Source: Thiobacillus sp. (GTDB taxonomy: Bacteria; Pseudomonadota; Gammaproteobacteria; Burkholderiales; Thiobacillaceae). From it: a DNA stretch of 64,000 nucleotides. Positions within the stretch are counted from its first letter, which is position 1; each line of letters starts with the position of its first letter. Where the stretch lies: NCBI RefSeq assembly GCF_018780105.1, contig NZ_JADMKC010000005.1, positions 142,482 to 206,481 on the forward strand. Direction: 5' to 3'. The translations under genes were made by a program, and so were the position numbers. A model generated the notes under the pieces. That model ran no database searches. It was not told the origin of the DNA and saw only the letters and a list, made by a program, of their open reading frames with translations. Positions 47,671 through 57,841 of the stretch are shown piece by piece.

Positions 47671-50249
47671 GGTGACGTGTCGGTCAACGCTTTTAGCGCG
47701 TAGAGCATATCCAGCGCGGCCTTCGGGGTGAGTGCATCGGGATCGATCTCGCGCAACTGGTCGAGCGCGGGATGCGGCGGCGGTTCGTCGTTGGGCAGGT
47801 GGGCTGCGAACAGGTCGCCTTGCGGGCCGGGTTGCAGCTGGGCGTCTTCGAGTTCGCGCAGGTGGCGGCGTGCGGCGGCGATGACCGGGCTGGGCACGCC
47901 GGCCAGACGGGCGACCTGGATGCCGTAGCTTTGCGAGGCCGGGCCTTCTTCGACGGCGTGCAGGAACACCAGATTGGCGCCGTGTTCCTTGGCATCGAGG
48001 TGGACGTTGACGAGTTGCTTGTACTCGTTGGCCAGTTGGGTCAGTTCGAAATAATGGGTGGCGAACAGGGTGAAGGCGCGCGTCGCGCTGACCAGATGCC
48101 GCGCCACCGCCCACGCCAGCGCGAGGCCGTCGAAGGTCGAGGTGCCGCGCCCGATTTCGTCGAGCAGCACCAGGCTGTTGGCGCTGGCGTTGTGCAGGAT
48201 ATGCGCGGTTTCGGTCATCTCGACCATGAAGGTGGAGCGCCCGCCGGCGAGGTCATCCGACGCGCCGATGCGGGTGAAGATCTGGTCGATGTCGCCGATT
48301 TTTGCCGAGTTCGCAGGTACCCACAGGCCGCAGCAGGCGAGCAGCGTGATCAGCGCCACTTGCCGCATGAAGGTCGATTTGCCGCCCATGTTGGGGCCGG
48401 TAATCAGCAGCATCTGCCGCGCGCGGGTGAGCTGCACGTCGTTGGGGATGAAGTGAGCCACCTGCGCTTCGACCACTGGATGACGACCGCCGCGGATGAC
48501 GATGCCGGGTTCGTCGCTGTAGTCGGGCGCACACAGCTTCAGCGTGACTACACGCTCGGCCTGGCTCGCCAGCACGTCGATTTCGGCCAGCGCAGCGGCA
48601 ATCGCCAGCAAATCCGGCACGTGCGGCGTCAGCGTCTCCAGCAAGGATTCGAACAAGGCTTTTTCGCGTGCCAGTGCGCGGTCCTGCGCCGACAGCGCCT
48701 TGTCTTCGAAGGCTTTGAGCTCGGGCGTGATGTAGCGTTCAGCGTTCTTCAGCGTCTGGCGGCGGCGATAGTCGTCGGGGACCTTGTCCGATTGCGCGCG
48801 GCTGACTTCGATGTAAAAGCCATGCACCCGGTTGTATTCGACCTTGAGGGTGGCGATGCCCGAGCGCGCGCGTTCGCGGGTTTCCAATTCGAGCAGGAAT
48901 GCGCCGGCGTCGCGCGTCAGCGCGCGCAGTTCGTCGAGGTCGGCATCGTAGCCGTCGGCGATCACGCCGCCTTCGCGCAGCACGCTGGCGGGTTCGGGCA
49001 GCACGGCGCGGGCGAGCAGTTCGTGCAGATCGGGGCGGGCGGCGAGCGCGCCTTGCAGGGTGGCCAGGTGCGCGCGATCGTCGGGCAGCGTGGCGGCGAG
49101 ATCCGGCAGCAGCGCGAGCGTGTCGCGCAGGCCGGACAAGTCGCGCGGCCGCGCATTTTTGAGCGCGATGCGGCCGCTGATGCGTTCGACATCGGCGCAG
49201 CTCTTCAGCAGACGGGTGAGTGCGGTCGCGGTGTCGGATTGCTCCGCCAGTACGCCGATGGCGTCGCGGCGCCGGCTCAGAACGCCGCGGTCGCGCAGCG
49301 GATGATGCAGCCAATGGCGCAACAGGCGTGTGCCCATGCCGGTGGCGGTGGTGTCGAGCACCGACAGCAGGGTCGGCGACGCTTCGCCGCGCAGGGTTTC
49401 GGTGAGTTCCAGATTACGCCGGGTGGCGGCGTCGAGCTGTACGAAATCGCTGTCGCGCTCGGCGTGGATGCTTTGTATATGCGGCAGCGCGGTGCGCTGC
49501 GTGGTCTGGATGTAATCGAGCAGCGCGCCCGCCGCCGCCAGCGCGAGCGGCAGGTCGGCGACGCCGAATCCGCCGAGGTCACGGCTGTCGAATTGCTGCG
49601 CCAGCCGGGTGCGCGCGCTGTCGGCGTCGAACTGCCACGGCGCGAGGCGGCGCACCGCGCAGGGCGAGCCGTTCAGCGTGAAGTCGTCGGGCGCGAGGAT
49701 TTCGGCCGGGCGTACGCGCGCCAGCAAAGCGGGCAGGGCGGCGGGAGGGATTTCGCTGATCTGAAAGCGTCCGGCAGCCAGGTTCAGCCAGGCCACGCCG
49801 ACGCTTTCCGTGTCGGGGGCTGCATTAACCCTGTCGGGGACGATCGCGAGAATCAGGGTGTCGCAGGTTTCGTCCAGCAGACCCGAATCGGTCAGCGTGC
49901 CCGGGGTGACGATGCGTGCCACCTGGCGCTCGACCGGGCCCTTGCTGGTGGCCGGGTCGCCAATCTGCTCGGCGATCACCACCGATTCGCCCAACTTCAG
50001 CAGCCGCGCCAGATACTGTTCGGCGCTGTGATACGGCACGCCGGCCATCTTGATCGGGGTGCCCGCCGACGCACCGCGCGTGGTAAGGGTGATGTTGAGC
50101 AGCCGCGCCGCTTTTTCGGCGTCGTCGAAAAACAGTTCGTAAAAATCGCCCATGCGGTAAAACAGCAGCATGTCCGGGTTTTGCGCCTTGATGCCGAGGT
50201 ACTGCTGCATCATTGGCGTGTGGGCGGCGGTTTCCTTGCTGCTGGACAT
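47667..50249 (-). CDS. mutS: DNA mismatch repair protein MutS
   Basis: MutS recognises mismatches and starts repair with MutL. The 860-residue protein has the mismatch-binding loop near the N-terminus ([26 protein letters not shown], with the Phe-x-Glu motif in MGDFYELF), a connector and lever-clamp region, and the ATPase domain with Walker [15 protein letters not shown], then [22 protein letters not shown] and FATHYFEL. Length is normal (E. coli 853). suhB lies 19 bp upstream on the same strand and the AF1514-like gene overlaps downstream. Confidence 0.97.
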   Translation of the reverse strand: MSSSKETAAHTPMMQQYLGIKAQNPDMLLFYRMGDFYELFFDDAEKAARLLNITLTTRGASAGTPIKMAGVPYHSAEQYLARLLKLGESVVIAEQIGDPATSKGPVERQVARIVTPGTLTDSGLLDETCDTLILAIVPDRVNAAPDTESVGVAWLNLAAGRFQISEIPPAALPALLARVRPAEILAPDDFTLNGSPCAVRRLAPWQFDADSARTRLAQQFDSRDLGGFGVADLPLALAAAGALLDYIQTTQRTALPHIQSIHAERDSDFVQLDAATRRNLELTETLRGEASPTLLSVLDTTATGMGTRLLRHWLHHPLRDRGVLSRRRDAIGVLAEQSDTATALTRLLKSCADVERISGRIALKNARPRDLSGLRDTLALLPDLAATLPDDRAHLATLQGALAARPDLHELLARAVLPEPASVLREGGVIADGYDADLDELRALTRDAGAFLLELETRERARSGIATLKVEYNRVHGFYIEVSRAQSDKVPDDYRRRQTLKNAERYITPELKAFEDKALSAQDRALAREKALFESLLETLTPHVPDLLAIAAALAEIDVLASQAERVVTLKLCAPDYSDEPGIVIRGGRHPVVEAQVAHFIPNDVQLTRARQMLLITGPNMGGKSTFMRQVALITLLACCGLWVPANSAKIGDIDQIFTRIGASDDLAGGRSTFMVEMTETAHILHNASANSLVLLDEIGRGTSTFDGLALAWAVARHLVSATRAFTLFATHYFELTQLANEYKQLVNVHLDAKEHGANLVFLHAVEEGPASQSYGIQVARLAGVPSPVIAAARRHLRELEDAQLQPGPQGDLFAAHLPNDEPPPHPALDQLREIDPDALTPKAALDMLYALKALTDTSP

Positions 50250-50268
50250 GGGCGAACGGGCGGGTTGT

Positions 50269-51075
50269 TTAGACTTTCAGTTCAGGCGGCAAATGCGGCG
50301 CAATGATCTGCAGCATCTGCGCAAAGATTTTCGGGGTGGCGGCGACGATGTTGCCGGAGTCGAGAAAGCCTTCGTTGCCGACGAAGTTGCCGACGAATGC
50401 GCCGGACTCCTGCGCGATCAGGCTGCCGGCGGCGAGATCCCAGGGTTTCAGGTGCATTTCCCAGAAGCCGTCGTAGCGGCCGCAGCCCACATAGCAGAGG
50501 TCGAGCGCGGCGGAACCGGGGCGACGCAAGCCGGAACTGGCCAGCATCATGTCGCGGAACATGCCGAGGTAGGCGTCGGCGTAGCGGAAGTCGGTGTAGG
50601 GGAAGCCGGTGCCGATCAGGCATTCGGCGAGCTTGTTGCGCATGCTGGCGCGAATGCGGCGCTCGTTCAGGTACGCGCCACGGCCGCGGGTGGCGGTAAA
50701 CAGTTCGTTGCGTGCGGGGTCGTAGACCACGGCCTGGGTGATCTGGCCTTTTTGCTTGAGCGCGATCGAGACGGAATATTGCTGCAGGCCGTGGAGGAAA
50801 TTGGTGGTGCCGTCGAGCGGATCGATGATCCACTGATAGTCCTCGTTGTTCTTGGCTGCGGTGACGCCAGACTCCTCTGCTAAAATCCCATGGTTCGGAT
50901 AGGCGTCGAGCAGGGTTTCGATAATGACGCGTTCGGCCATCTGGTCGACTTCGCTGACGTAATCGCGATCCTGTTTGCTCCGTACGGTGAGCTGGTCGAG
51001 GTCGAGCGAGGCGCGATTGATGATCGCCCCCGCTTTGCGAGCGGCTTTCACCGCTGTATTGAGCATGGGATGCAT
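50269..51075 (-). CDS. suhB: Inositol monophosphatase family protein (SuhB)
   Basis: A 268-residue Mg-dependent phosphatase. Metal motifs are EESG (AEESGVTAA), [12 protein letters not shown] and the distal WDLAAG. SuhB is also known to bind RNA polymerase/NusA in rRNA antitermination complexes. Divergent from trmJ with 48 bp between the starts. The ORF-track start at 51075 ([16 protein letters not shown]) matches the family N-terminus. Confidence 0.93.
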   Translation of the reverse strand: MHPMLNTAVKAARKAGAIINRASLDLDQLTVRSKQDRDYVSEVDQMAERVIIETLLDAYPNHGILAEESGVTAAKNNEDYQWIIDPLDGTTNFLHGLQQYSVSIALKQKGQITQAVVYDPARNELFTATRGRGAYLNERRIRASMRNKLAECLIGTGFPYTDFRYADAYLGMFRDMMLASSGLRRPGSAALDLCYVGCGRYDGFWEMHLKPWDLAAGSLIAQESGAFVGNFVGNEGFLDSGNIVAATPKIFAQMLQIIAPHLPPELKV

Positions 51076-51123
51076 GATGTCTGGCTACAAATTCAAAGAA
51101 CGAGCCGCCATTTTACTTGATGT

Positions 51124-51891
51124 ATGACGCGATCTGACCCAAAACTTCTCGGCAATATCCGCATCGTGCTCGCACGCACCAGCCATCCCGGCAATATCGG
51201 CGCGGCCATGCGGGCGATGAAGACGATGGGCCTGTCGCAGCTGTATCTGGTCAATCCGGCGATATTTCCCAATAGCCAGGCCGATGCGATGGCGGCAGGC
51301 GCGACCGACCTGCTGGCGCAGGCCCGGGTGTGCGCCACGCTCGAAGAGGCGCTGGCCGATACCACGCTGGTACTGGGCGTATCGGCGCGCCGCCGCGACA
51401 TCGTGACCGAGGTGCTGACCCCGCCCGAAGCCGCAAGCCGCCTGCTGACCGAGGCGCAGGCCGCACCGGTGGCGCTGGTGTTCGGCAACGAAACCAGCGG
51501 CATGTCGAACGAGGAGTTGAGCCTGTGCCAGGGACTGGTGACGATCGCCGCCAACCCGGACTACAGCTCGCTCAACCTGGCGGCGGCGGTGCAGGTGCTG
51601 TGCTACGAAATCCGCCAGGCCTGGCTGGCGCACCCGGTCTGGCCACAGCCCGCGCTGGATGCGGCCACGGGTGACGAGATCGAGCGGTTCTACACGCACC
51701 TGGAAGCCGCACTGATCGATCTGGACTTCCTCAACCACGGTTCGCCCGGAAAGTTGATGTTGAAGCTGCGCTGGCTGTTTGCGCGCACCCGGCTGGCCAG
51801 GGAAGAAGTGAACATCCTGCGTGGCATTCTGACCGCGGCGCAAGCGGCCAAGCGGGGCGTACGCCGGCAGGGAAACGCCGACGCGGAATAG
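51124..51891 (+). CDS. trmJ: tRNA (cytidine/uridine-2'-O)-methyltransferase TrmJ
   Basis: TrmJ methylates position 32 in tRNA anticodon loops. The 255-residue SPOUT enzyme has VLARTSHPGNIGAAMRAMKTMG, LVFGNETSGMSNEEL and the knot motif NPDYSSLNLAAAVQVLCYE, followed by a short C-terminal extension. It is the usual gene before cysE or the isc operon in beta- and gammaproteobacteria. Its last codons overlap an IscR-like box for cysE. Confidence 0.93.
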   Translation: MTRSDPKLLGNIRIVLARTSHPGNIGAAMRAMKTMGLSQLYLVNPAIFPNSQADAMAAGATDLLAQARVCATLEEALADTTLVLGVSARRRDIVTEVLTPPEAASRLLTEAQAAPVALVFGNETSGMSNEELSLCQGLVTIAANPDYSSLNLAAAVQVLCYEIRQAWLAHPVWPQPALDAATGDEIERFYTHLEAALIDLDFLNHGSPGKLMLKLRWLFARTRLAREEVNILRGILTAAQAAKRGVRRQGNADAE

Positions 51892-51912
51892 TTGACTCAA
51901 TTACTCGGAAAT
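51888..51912 (+). promoter_or_regulatory. IscR type-1-like box and promoter of cysE
   Basis: ATAGTTGACTCAATTACTCG followed by GAAAT matches about 21 of 25 positions of the type-1 consensus (ATASYYGACT-N5-AGTC half sites) and closely resembles the E. coli iscR operator. It contains TTGACT (51892-51897), a possible -35, with CATTCT 17 bp on. It overlaps the trmJ stop. Confidence 0.6.
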
Positions 51913-51927
51913 AGCATTCTTTAACGC

Positions 51928-52707
51928 ATGAGCCTGTTCAGCCAATTCAAGGAAGACATTGCCGTCGTATTCGACCGCGACCCGGCAGCGCGTTCGACGC
52001 TGGAAGTCATCACGCTGTATCCCGGCTTTCATGCCATCGTCATCCATCGGCTGGCGCACTGGTTGTGGCGCAAGGGCCTTAAATGGCTGGCGCGCTTTAC
52101 CTCGCATATCGCACGCTGGCTCACCGGCATCGAAATCCACCCCGGCGCCAGCATCGGCCGCCGCGTATTCATCGACCACGGCATGGGCGTGGTCGTGGGC
52201 GAAACCGCCGAGATTGGCGACGACTGCACGCTGTATCACGGCGTCACCCTAGGCGGTACCTCGTGGGACAAGGGCAAGCGCCATCCCACGCTGAAACCGG
52301 GCGTGGTGGTGGGGGCGGGTGCCAAAATCCTCGGCCCCATCGTCATCGGCGCCAATGCGCGTATCGGTTCCAACGCCGTGGTGGTGAAGGCGGTGCCGGA
52401 CAATGCGACGGCGGTAGGCATTCCTGCCCGCATCCTCGACAGCGAGACGGAAAAGCAGCGCCAGCAGCAGATGGCCAATCTGGGGCAGCGGGCCGAAAAG
52501 CTGGGTTTCTCGGCGTATGCCGTTTCCGCCGACATGAACGATCCGGTGGTGAAAGCGATTCATGGCCTGATCGACCATTCCGCGCATATCGACGAGCGCC
52601 TGGAGCAGGTTATCGCGCAGCTGCGCAAGTTGGGCGCAGAGCTGCCGGCAGGCCAGGACAAGCCGGACGATTTCGATGCGAATTATCTGAACAAAATAGT
52701 TGACTAA
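51928..52707 (+). CDS. cysE: Serine O-acetyltransferase
   Basis: CysE acetylates serine for cysteine synthesis, supplying the sulfur donor substrate used by IscS. The 259-residue hexapeptide-repeat protein has the helical N-terminus ([33 protein letters not shown]), then [44 protein letters not shown] and the active-site loop. The ATG lies about where transcription from the boxed promoter would start, and no SD is visible. The 3' end overlaps an IscR box for iscR. Confidence 0.94.
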   Translation: MSLFSQFKEDIAVVFDRDPAARSTLEVITLYPGFHAIVIHRLAHWLWRKGLKWLARFTSHIARWLTGIEIHPGASIGRRVFIDHGMGVVVGETAEIGDDCTLYHGVTLGGTSWDKGKRHPTLKPGVVVGAGAKILGPIVIGANARIGSNAVVVKAVPDNATAVGIPARILDSETEKQRQQQMANLGQRAEKLGFSAYAVSADMNDPVVKAIHGLIDHSAHIDERLEQVIAQLRKLGAELPAGQDKPDDFDANYLNKIVD

Positions 52708-52720
52708 AACAGTAAGGTAA
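52696..52720 (+). promoter_or_regulatory. IscR type-1-like box 1 upstream of iscR
   Basis: ATAGTTGACTAAAACAGTAA followed by GGTAA fits the type-1 consensus at about 23 of 25 positions. It overlaps the cysE stop codon. IscR with an intact cluster would repress the isc operon here. Confidence 0.72.
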
Positions 52721-52723
52721 GGA

Positions 52724-52748
52724 ATAGTTGAGCGAATCGCTCGGACAT
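52724..52748 (+). promoter_or_regulatory. IscR type-1-like box 2 upstream of iscR
   Basis: ATAGTTGAGCGAATCGCTCG followed by GACAT contains a perfect GAGCGAATCGCTC dyad and fits the consensus at about 19 of 25 positions. Its start is 28 bp from box 1, so both boxes can be on similar helix faces, as in tandem iscR operators. Confidence 0.62.
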
Positions 52749-52781
52749 TGATAAACCGGGTGTCATTCAGGAGAAACCAAG

Positions 52782-53243
52782 ATGAGGTTGACCACGAAAG
52801 GTCGTTTTGCTGTGACCGCGATGCTGGATCTGGCGCTGCGCGGCGGTAAAAATCCAGTCACGCTGGCAGGCATCAGCGAGCGTCAGGACATATCCCTGTC
52901 CTATCTGGAGCAACTCTTCAGCCGCTTGCGCCGCCATGAATTGGTGGAGAGCGTACGCGGCCCGGGCGGTGGCTATTATCTTGCCCGAACCCTGGGCAAC
53001 ATCAGCGTCGCCGACATCATCCGCGCGGTAGACGAACCTATCGACGCCACCCATTGCGGCGGCAAGGAAAACTGCCACGACGACCACCGCTGCCTGACGC
53101 ATGACTTGTGGATGGGCCTCAACGCCCATATCTACGATTATCTGGACAATGTCACCCTTGCCACGCTGGTTGCTAAGCAGGAAGAGTGTAAGGAAAAAAT
53201 AATGCAGGACCGTCGTGCGCCCAAGGCAACGCTTGCAGCTTGA
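52782..53243 (+). CDS. iscR: Fe-S cluster assembly transcriptional regulator IscR
   Basis: The 153-residue Rrf2-family repressor. It has the winged-helix opening [22 protein letters not shown], the DNA-contact region [32 protein letters not shown], and the cluster Cys in [18 protein letters not shown] (C-x5-C-x5-C). SD AGGAGA lies upstream. It is the first isc gene and probably represses itself, the operon and cysE via the boxes listed. Confidence 0.96.
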   Translation: MRLTTKGRFAVTAMLDLALRGGKNPVTLAGISERQDISLSYLEQLFSRLRRHELVESVRGPGGGYYLARTLGNISVADIIRAVDEPIDATHCGGKENCHDDHRCLTHDLWMGLNAHIYDYLDNVTLATLVAKQEECKEKIMQDRRAPKATLAA

Positions 53244-53244
53244 T

Positions 53245-53289
53245 AGTGGATTCAAGACGCCAGGATTTAAGACACCAAGATTTAAGAAA
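53245..53289 (+). repeat. Three 15-bp imperfect tandem units between iscR and iscS
   Basis: AGTGGATTCAAGACG, CCAGGATTTAAGACA and CCAAGATTTAAGAAA follow each other directly, sharing GATTYAAGA. The array starts one base after the iscR stop and ends just before the iscS SD. Confidence 0.7.
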
Positions 53290-53302
53290 CAAGGCTAACT
53301 CA

Positions 53303-54511
53303 ATGAAAACAATCTACTTTGACTACTCCGCAACCACCCCGGTCGACCCCCGCGTGGCGGCCAAGATGATTCCGTACCTGACCGAGGAGTTTGGCAACCC
53401 GGCCTCGCGCTCGCATCCGTATGGCTGGACGGCGGACAAGGCAGTCGAAGAGGCGCGTGCCGAAGTGGCCGCCCTGGTGGGGGCCGATCCGAAGGAAATC
53501 GTATTCACGTCCGGCGCGACCGAGTCGAACAACCTGGCCATCAAGGGCGCGGCGCACTTCTACGCCGGCACCAAGGGCAAGCACATCATCACCGTCATGA
53601 CCGAGCACAAGGCGGTGCTGGATACCGTGCGCGAGATGGAGCGTCAGGGTTTCGAGGCGACCTATCTGGGCGTGCAGGAAAACGGCCTGCTCGATCTCGA
53701 CGTGCTGCGCGCCGCGATGCGTCCGGACACCGTGCTGGTGTCGGTGATGGCGGTCAACAACGAAATCGGCGTGATTCAGGACCTCGAAGCGATCGGCAAT
53801 CTCTGCCGCGAAAAAGGGGTGCTGTTCCATGTCGACGCGGCGCAGGCCACCGGCAAGATGCCGATCAACCTGGCCAAACTGCCGGTCGACCTGATGTCGT
53901 TCTCCGCGCACAAGACCTACGGCCCCAAAGGCATTGGCGCGCTGTATGTGCGTCGCAAGCCGCGCGTGCGCCTGGAAGCGCAGATGCACGGCGGCGGTCA
54001 CGAGCGCGGCATGCGTTCGGGCACCCTGGCCACCCATCAGATCGTCGGCATGGGCGAAGCCTTCCGCATTGCGCGTGAAGAAATGGCCACCGAGAACGAG
54101 CGCATCCGCATGCTGCGCGACCGCCTCTACGACGGTCTGAAGGACATCGAAGAGCTGCATCTGAACGGAGACTTCGAGCGCCGCGTACCCCACAACCTCA
54201 ACGTCAGCTTCAATTTCGTCGAAGGCGAATCGCTGATCATGGCGATCAAGGACTTGGCTGTCTCCAGCGGTTCGGCTTGCACCTCGGCCAGCCTGGAGCC
54301 GTCCTACGTGTTGCGCGCGCTGGGCCGCAGCGACGAACTCGCGCACAGCTCGATCCGTTTCTCGATCGGCCGCTTTACGACCGAAGAAGAAGTCGATTAC
54401 GCCATCAAGCTCTTGCACGAAAAAATCGGCAAGCTGCGCGAACTGTCCCCGTTGTGGGAGATGTTCAAGGAAGGCGTCGACCTCAATTCCGTACAGTGGG
54501 CCGCACATTAA
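53303..54511 (+). CDS. iscS: Cysteine desulfurase IscS
   Basis: IscS takes sulfur from cysteine with PLP and passes it to IscU, tRNA thiolation and others. From ATG 53303 the 402-residue enzyme has [29 protein letters not shown], the PLP Lys in [16 protein letters not shown] and the persulfide-forming Cys in [19 protein letters not shown]. The C-terminal [17 protein letters not shown] is typical. The 21 extra codons of the track ORF cover the repeat. Confidence 0.97.
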   Translation: MKTIYFDYSATTPVDPRVAAKMIPYLTEEFGNPASRSHPYGWTADKAVEEARAEVAALVGADPKEIVFTSGATESNNLAIKGAAHFYAGTKGKHIITVMTEHKAVLDTVREMERQGFEATYLGVQENGLLDLDVLRAAMRPDTVLVSVMAVNNEIGVIQDLEAIGNLCREKGVLFHVDAAQATGKMPINLAKLPVDLMSFSAHKTYGPKGIGALYVRRKPRVRLEAQMHGGGHERGMRSGTLATHQIVGMGEAFRIAREEMATENERIRMLRDRLYDGLKDIEELHLNGDFERRVPHNLNVSFNFVEGESLIMAIKDLAVSSGSACTSASLEPSYVLRALGRSDELAHSSIRFSIGRFTTEEEVDYAIKLLHEKIGKLRELSPLWEMFKEGVDLNSVQWAAH

Positions 54512-54587
54512 CAATCCGGATTCGATTTTGTTTGTATCCTGTTGTTAAACATGTAGTTTGTTAGTTAAAGTTTGAAGGAGAACCACC

Positions 54588-54974
54588 ATGTCTTATAGCG
54601 AAAAAGTACTCGATCATTACGAAAATCCCCGCAACGTCGGATCGTTCACGAAAGACGACGATGGCGTGGGCACCGGCATGGTGGGCGCGCCCGCTTGCGG
54701 CGACGTGATGAAGCTGCAGATCAAGGTGGGTGCAGACGGCCGTATCGAAGACGCCAAGTTCAAGACCTATGGTTGCGGTTCGGCGATTGCATCGAGCTCG
54801 CTGGTGACCGAATGGGTCAAGGGCAAGACGCTCGACCAGGCGATGGAAATCAAGAACACGGCGATTGCCGAAGAGCTGGCGCTGCCGCCGGTCAAGATCC
54901 ACTGCTCGATTCTGGCCGAAGACGCGATCAAGGCCGCGGTCGCCGACTACAAGCAGAAAAAGGGTCTGGAGTAA
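54588..54974 (+). CDS. iscU: Fe-S cluster assembly scaffold IscU
   Basis: IscU is the scaffold on which 2Fe-2S clusters are built. The 128-residue protein has all three Cys motifs ([44 protein letters not shown]) and the LPPVKIHC motif recognised by HscA. A strong SD GAAGGAG precedes the ATG; the 76-bp gap after iscS is AT-rich and holds no ORF. Confidence 0.97.
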   Translation: MSYSEKVLDHYENPRNVGSFTKDDDGVGTGMVGAPACGDVMKLQIKVGADGRIEDAKFKTYGCGSAIASSSLVTEWVKGKTLDQAMEIKNTAIAEELALPPVKIHCSILAEDAIKAAVADYKQKKGLE

Positions 54975-54979
54975 GCATC

Positions 54980-55303
54980 ATGGCAGTCACTCTGTCCGAG
55001 CGCGCAGCGCAACACGTCACGAATTACCTGACCAAACGCGGCAAGGGTGTCGGCATCCGTCTCGGCGTGCGCACCACGGGCTGCTCCGGCATGGCGTACA
55101 AGCTGGAGTTTGCCGATGAAGTGCCGGATGGCGACGAGGTGTTCACCAGCCATGGCGTCACCGTGTTTGTCGACCCGAAGAGCTTGGCCTATATCGACGG
55201 CACCGAGCTGGATTACGCGCGCGAAGGCCTGAACGAAGGCTTCAAGTTCAATAACCCGAACGTGAAGAACGAGTGCGGCTGCGGGGAATCATTTAACGTT
55301 TGA
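54980..55303 (+). CDS. iscA: Iron-sulfur cluster assembly protein IscA
   Basis: A 107-residue A-type carrier with Cys in [14 protein letters not shown] and the C-terminal pair CGCGESFNV. The true start is ATG 54980, five bases after the iscU stop; the track ORF from 54695 overlaps iscU. It probably accepts clusters and delivers 4Fe-4S to targets. Confidence 0.96.
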   Translation: MAVTLSERAAQHVTNYLTKRGKGVGIRLGVRTTGCSGMAYKLEFADEVPDGDEVFTSHGVTVFVDPKSLAYIDGTELDYAREGLNEGFKFNNPNVKNECGCGESFNV

Positions 55304-55308
55304 TTATT

Positions 55309-55425
55309 GGCAGGGGTCAGGATTCAGGGGCCAGGGGTCAGGTTTTTGTGCGGCCTTTGGCCGCGCCAATGTAAATCGCTCAGCATATTGCCCCCTGAAT
55401 CCTGATTTCTGAATCCTGGCCCCTA
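55309..55425. repeat. Intergenic inverted-repeat element between iscA and hscB
   Basis: TCAGGATTCAGGGG (55317-55330) is the exact complement of CCCCTGAATCCTGA (55392-55405). Degenerate copies of GGGGTCAGGATTCAG-like units flank both arms, and a GCGGCC-TTT-GGCCGC hairpin sits at 55350-55364. It fills nearly the whole gap and resembles dispersed palindromic elements; only this copy is visible here. Confidence 0.75.
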
Positions 55426-55427
55426 AA

Positions 55428-55955
55428 ATGGACTTCACTCAAACCTACTTCGCCCTGTTCGGCCTGCCAGCGACCTATGCGTTGAACCGCGAGCAGCTCG
55501 ACAGCGCTTACCGCGAGTTGCAGAACACCGTGCATCCCGACCGTTTTGCGGCACAGCCCGATGCCGAGCAGCGGGTGGCCATGCAGTGGGCAACCCGGGC
55601 AAACGAAGCCTATCGCACCCTGAAACACCCGGTTGACCGCGGCGTGTACCTGCTGCAGTTGCAGGGGATCGACGCGCTCGACGCACACAATACGCAGATG
55701 GCGCCGGCATTCCTGATGCAGCAGATGGCGTGGCGCGAGGCGATCGACGATGCGCGCGCGGCCAGAAGCGTGGAAGCGCTCGATACCCTGATCGACGAAT
55801 TGCGCCTCGACCACCGCCGAATTGAGACCCAACTGGCCGAACTGCTCGATGCGAGGCAGGATTTTGAGGGCGCATGCGAAGCCGTGCGCCAATTGCGATT
55901 TATGGACAAGCTCATTGCCGAAGTAGGCGATGTGTACGAAGAACTCGAAGGCTAG
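55428..55955 (+). CDS. hscB: Fe-S biogenesis J-protein co-chaperone HscB
   Basis: HscB targets IscU to HscA. The 175-residue protein has an N-terminal J domain (YFALFGLPATYALNREQLDSAYRELQNTVHPDRF) with the HPD motif, NEAYRTLKHPVDRGVYLLQL, and a C-terminal three-helix domain that binds IscU. hscA follows after 6 bp. Confidence 0.94.
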   Translation: MDFTQTYFALFGLPATYALNREQLDSAYRELQNTVHPDRFAAQPDAEQRVAMQWATRANEAYRTLKHPVDRGVYLLQLQGIDALDAHNTQMAPAFLMQQMAWREAIDDARAARSVEALDTLIDELRLDHRRIETQLAELLDARQDFEGACEAVRQLRFMDKLIAEVGDVYEELEG

Positions 55956-55961
55956 GTAGGC

Positions 55962-57824
55962 ATGGCTCTGTTGCAAATCTCTGAACCCGGCATGTCCACT
56001 GCGCCGCACCAGCACCGGCTGGCGGTCGGTATCGATCTGGGTACCACCAATTCGCTGGTCGCCTGCGTGCGTTCCGGCCTGGCGACCATCCTCGACGACG
56101 CCGAAGGCCATGCCCTGCTGCCGTCGGTGGTGCGCTATCACGCCGATGGCGCGGTGGAAGTGGGGTATCCCGCCCAGCGCGCGCAGAGCCTTGACCCGCA
56201 CAACACCCTGATTTCGGTGAAACGCTTCATGGGACGCGGCCTGTCGGACATTGACGATGCCGGCAGCCTGCCGTACCACTTTGTCGATGCGCCGGGCATG
56301 GTGCAGATCAAGACTATTGCCGGGGTCAAAAGTCCGGTCGAGGTCTCGGCTGAAATTCTCAGGCAGCTGCGTGCGCGCGCCGAAGCAGCGCTCGGCGGCG
56401 AACTGGTCGGCGCGGTCATCACCGTCCCGGCGTATTTCGACGACGCGCAACGCCAGGCCACCAAGGATTCTGCGCAGCTTGCGGGGCTCAATGTGCTGCG
56501 CCTGCTGAACGAACCGACCGCAGCGGCGATTGCCTACGGCCTCGATAACGCATCCGAAGGCGTGTATGCGGTGTACGACCTCGGCGGCGGCACCTTCGAC
56601 ATTTCCATCCTCAAACTGTCCAGGGGCGTGTTCGAAGTGCTGGCCACCAACGGCGACTCGGCCCTGGGCGGCGATGACTTCGATCAGCGCGTGTTCTGCT
56701 GGATGGTGGAAAAGGGCCGTTTCCAGCCGCTGTCGGCAGGCGACATGCGGCTGTTGCTGACCAAGGCACGCGACGCCAAGGAAGCGCTGACCGAACATTT
56801 CGAAGTGCGCGTGACGGCCGTGTTGTCGACCGGCGAAATGATGGACGCCACGCTGACCCAGACCGAATTCAACGCCATGACGGCGAGCCTGCTGAGCAAA
56901 ACCCTGACGCCCACCCGCAAGGCGCTGCGCGACGCCGGCCTCGCCGTGGACGAAGTGAAGGGCGTGGTCATGGTCGGTGGCTCCACCCGGATGCCGTGCG
57001 TGCGGCAGGCCGTGGCCGACTTCTTCAAGCAGACGCCGCTGACCAATCTGGACCCCGACAAGGTCGTTGCGCTGGGCGCGGCGATGCAGGCCGACGTGCT
57101 GGCCGGCAACCGGGCCGGCGACGACTGGCTGCTGCTCGACGTGATTCCGCTGTCGCTGGGGCTGGAAACCATGGGCGGACTGACCGAGAAGGTCATCCCG
57201 CGCAATTCCACCATCCCCACCGCGCGCGCGCAGGAGTTCACCACCTTCAAGGACGGCCAGACCGCGATGAGCGTGCACGTGCTGCAGGGCGAGCGTGAGC
57301 TGGCGGTCGATTGCCGCTCGCTGGCGCGCTTCGATTTGCGCGGCATCCCGCCGATGGTGGCGGGTGCGGCGCGTATCCGCGTCACCTTCCAGGTCGATGC
57401 CGACGGACTTTTGTCGGTATCCGCACGCGAGCTGAGCACCGGCGTCGAGACCAGCGTGCAGGTCAAGCCTGCGTACGGCCTGGCGGACGACGACATCACC
57501 CGCATGCTGAAAGAGGCGTTCACCCACGCCAAGGACGACATGTACGCGCGCGCGCTGAACGAGCAGGTCGTCGATGCCAACGGCCTGATCGCCGCGACCC
57601 GCGCAGCGGTGCAGGAAGACGGCGCGCTGCTCGAACCCGCCGAGCACGGTGCGATCGAGGCCAGCATCGCCGCACTTGAAAACCTGCTGACGCAGCCCGA
57701 TCATCAGGCAATCAAGCGCGGTATCGAGGCCCTGAATACCGCGACCACCGACTTTGCCCAGCGCCGCATGGACCAGAACGTGCGCCGTGCGATGGCCGGC
57801 CAGAAACTGGAAACGTTTAGTTAA
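55962..57824 (+). CDS. hscA: Fe-S protein assembly Hsp70 chaperone HscA
   Basis: The 620-residue Hsp70 that releases clusters from IscU. It shows [60 protein letters not shown] and a substrate-binding domain ending [15 protein letters not shown]. The N-terminal ten residues before MSTAPHQH are weakly supported, and ATG 55992 is an alternative start. Placed with hscB as expected. Confidence 0.96.
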   Translation: MALLQISEPGMSTAPHQHRLAVGIDLGTTNSLVACVRSGLATILDDAEGHALLPSVVRYHADGAVEVGYPAQRAQSLDPHNTLISVKRFMGRGLSDIDDAGSLPYHFVDAPGMVQIKTIAGVKSPVEVSAEILRQLRARAEAALGGELVGAVITVPAYFDDAQRQATKDSAQLAGLNVLRLLNEPTAAAIAYGLDNASEGVYAVYDLGGGTFDISILKLSRGVFEVLATNGDSALGGDDFDQRVFCWMVEKGRFQPLSAGDMRLLLTKARDAKEALTEHFEVRVTAVLSTGEMMDATLTQTEFNAMTASLLSKTLTPTRKALRDAGLAVDEVKGVVMVGGSTRMPCVRQAVADFFKQTPLTNLDPDKVVALGAAMQADVLAGNRAGDDWLLLDVIPLSLGLETMGGLTEKVIPRNSTIPTARAQEFTTFKDGQTAMSVHVLQGERELAVDCRSLARFDLRGIPPMVAGAARIRVTFQVDADGLLSVSARELSTGVETSVQVKPAYGLADDDITRMLKEAFTHAKDDMYARALNEQVVDANGLIAATRAAVQEDGALLEPAEHGAIEASIAALENLLTQPDHQAIKRGIEALNTATTDFAQRRMDQNVRRAMAGQKLETFS

Positions 57825-57841
57825 TTCGGCTTGCAAACATC

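Noticed and set aside
47671-48114. Extended 237-residue form of the AF1514-like protein
   Set aside because: The extra 148 residues overlap the mutS 3' end out of frame and are Arg/Pro-rich, typical of shadow translation; the ATG at 47670 starts the family-like part.
47772-50306. 844-residue plus-strand ORF opposite mutS
   Set aside because: Antisense shadow of mutS; no recognisable domain, start site or RBS, and the composition is that of reversed codons.
55380-57836. 818-residue minus-strand ORF opposite hscB/hscA
   Set aside because: Antisense shadow of two highly conserved chaperone genes; the repeat at its 3' end is also not coding-like.
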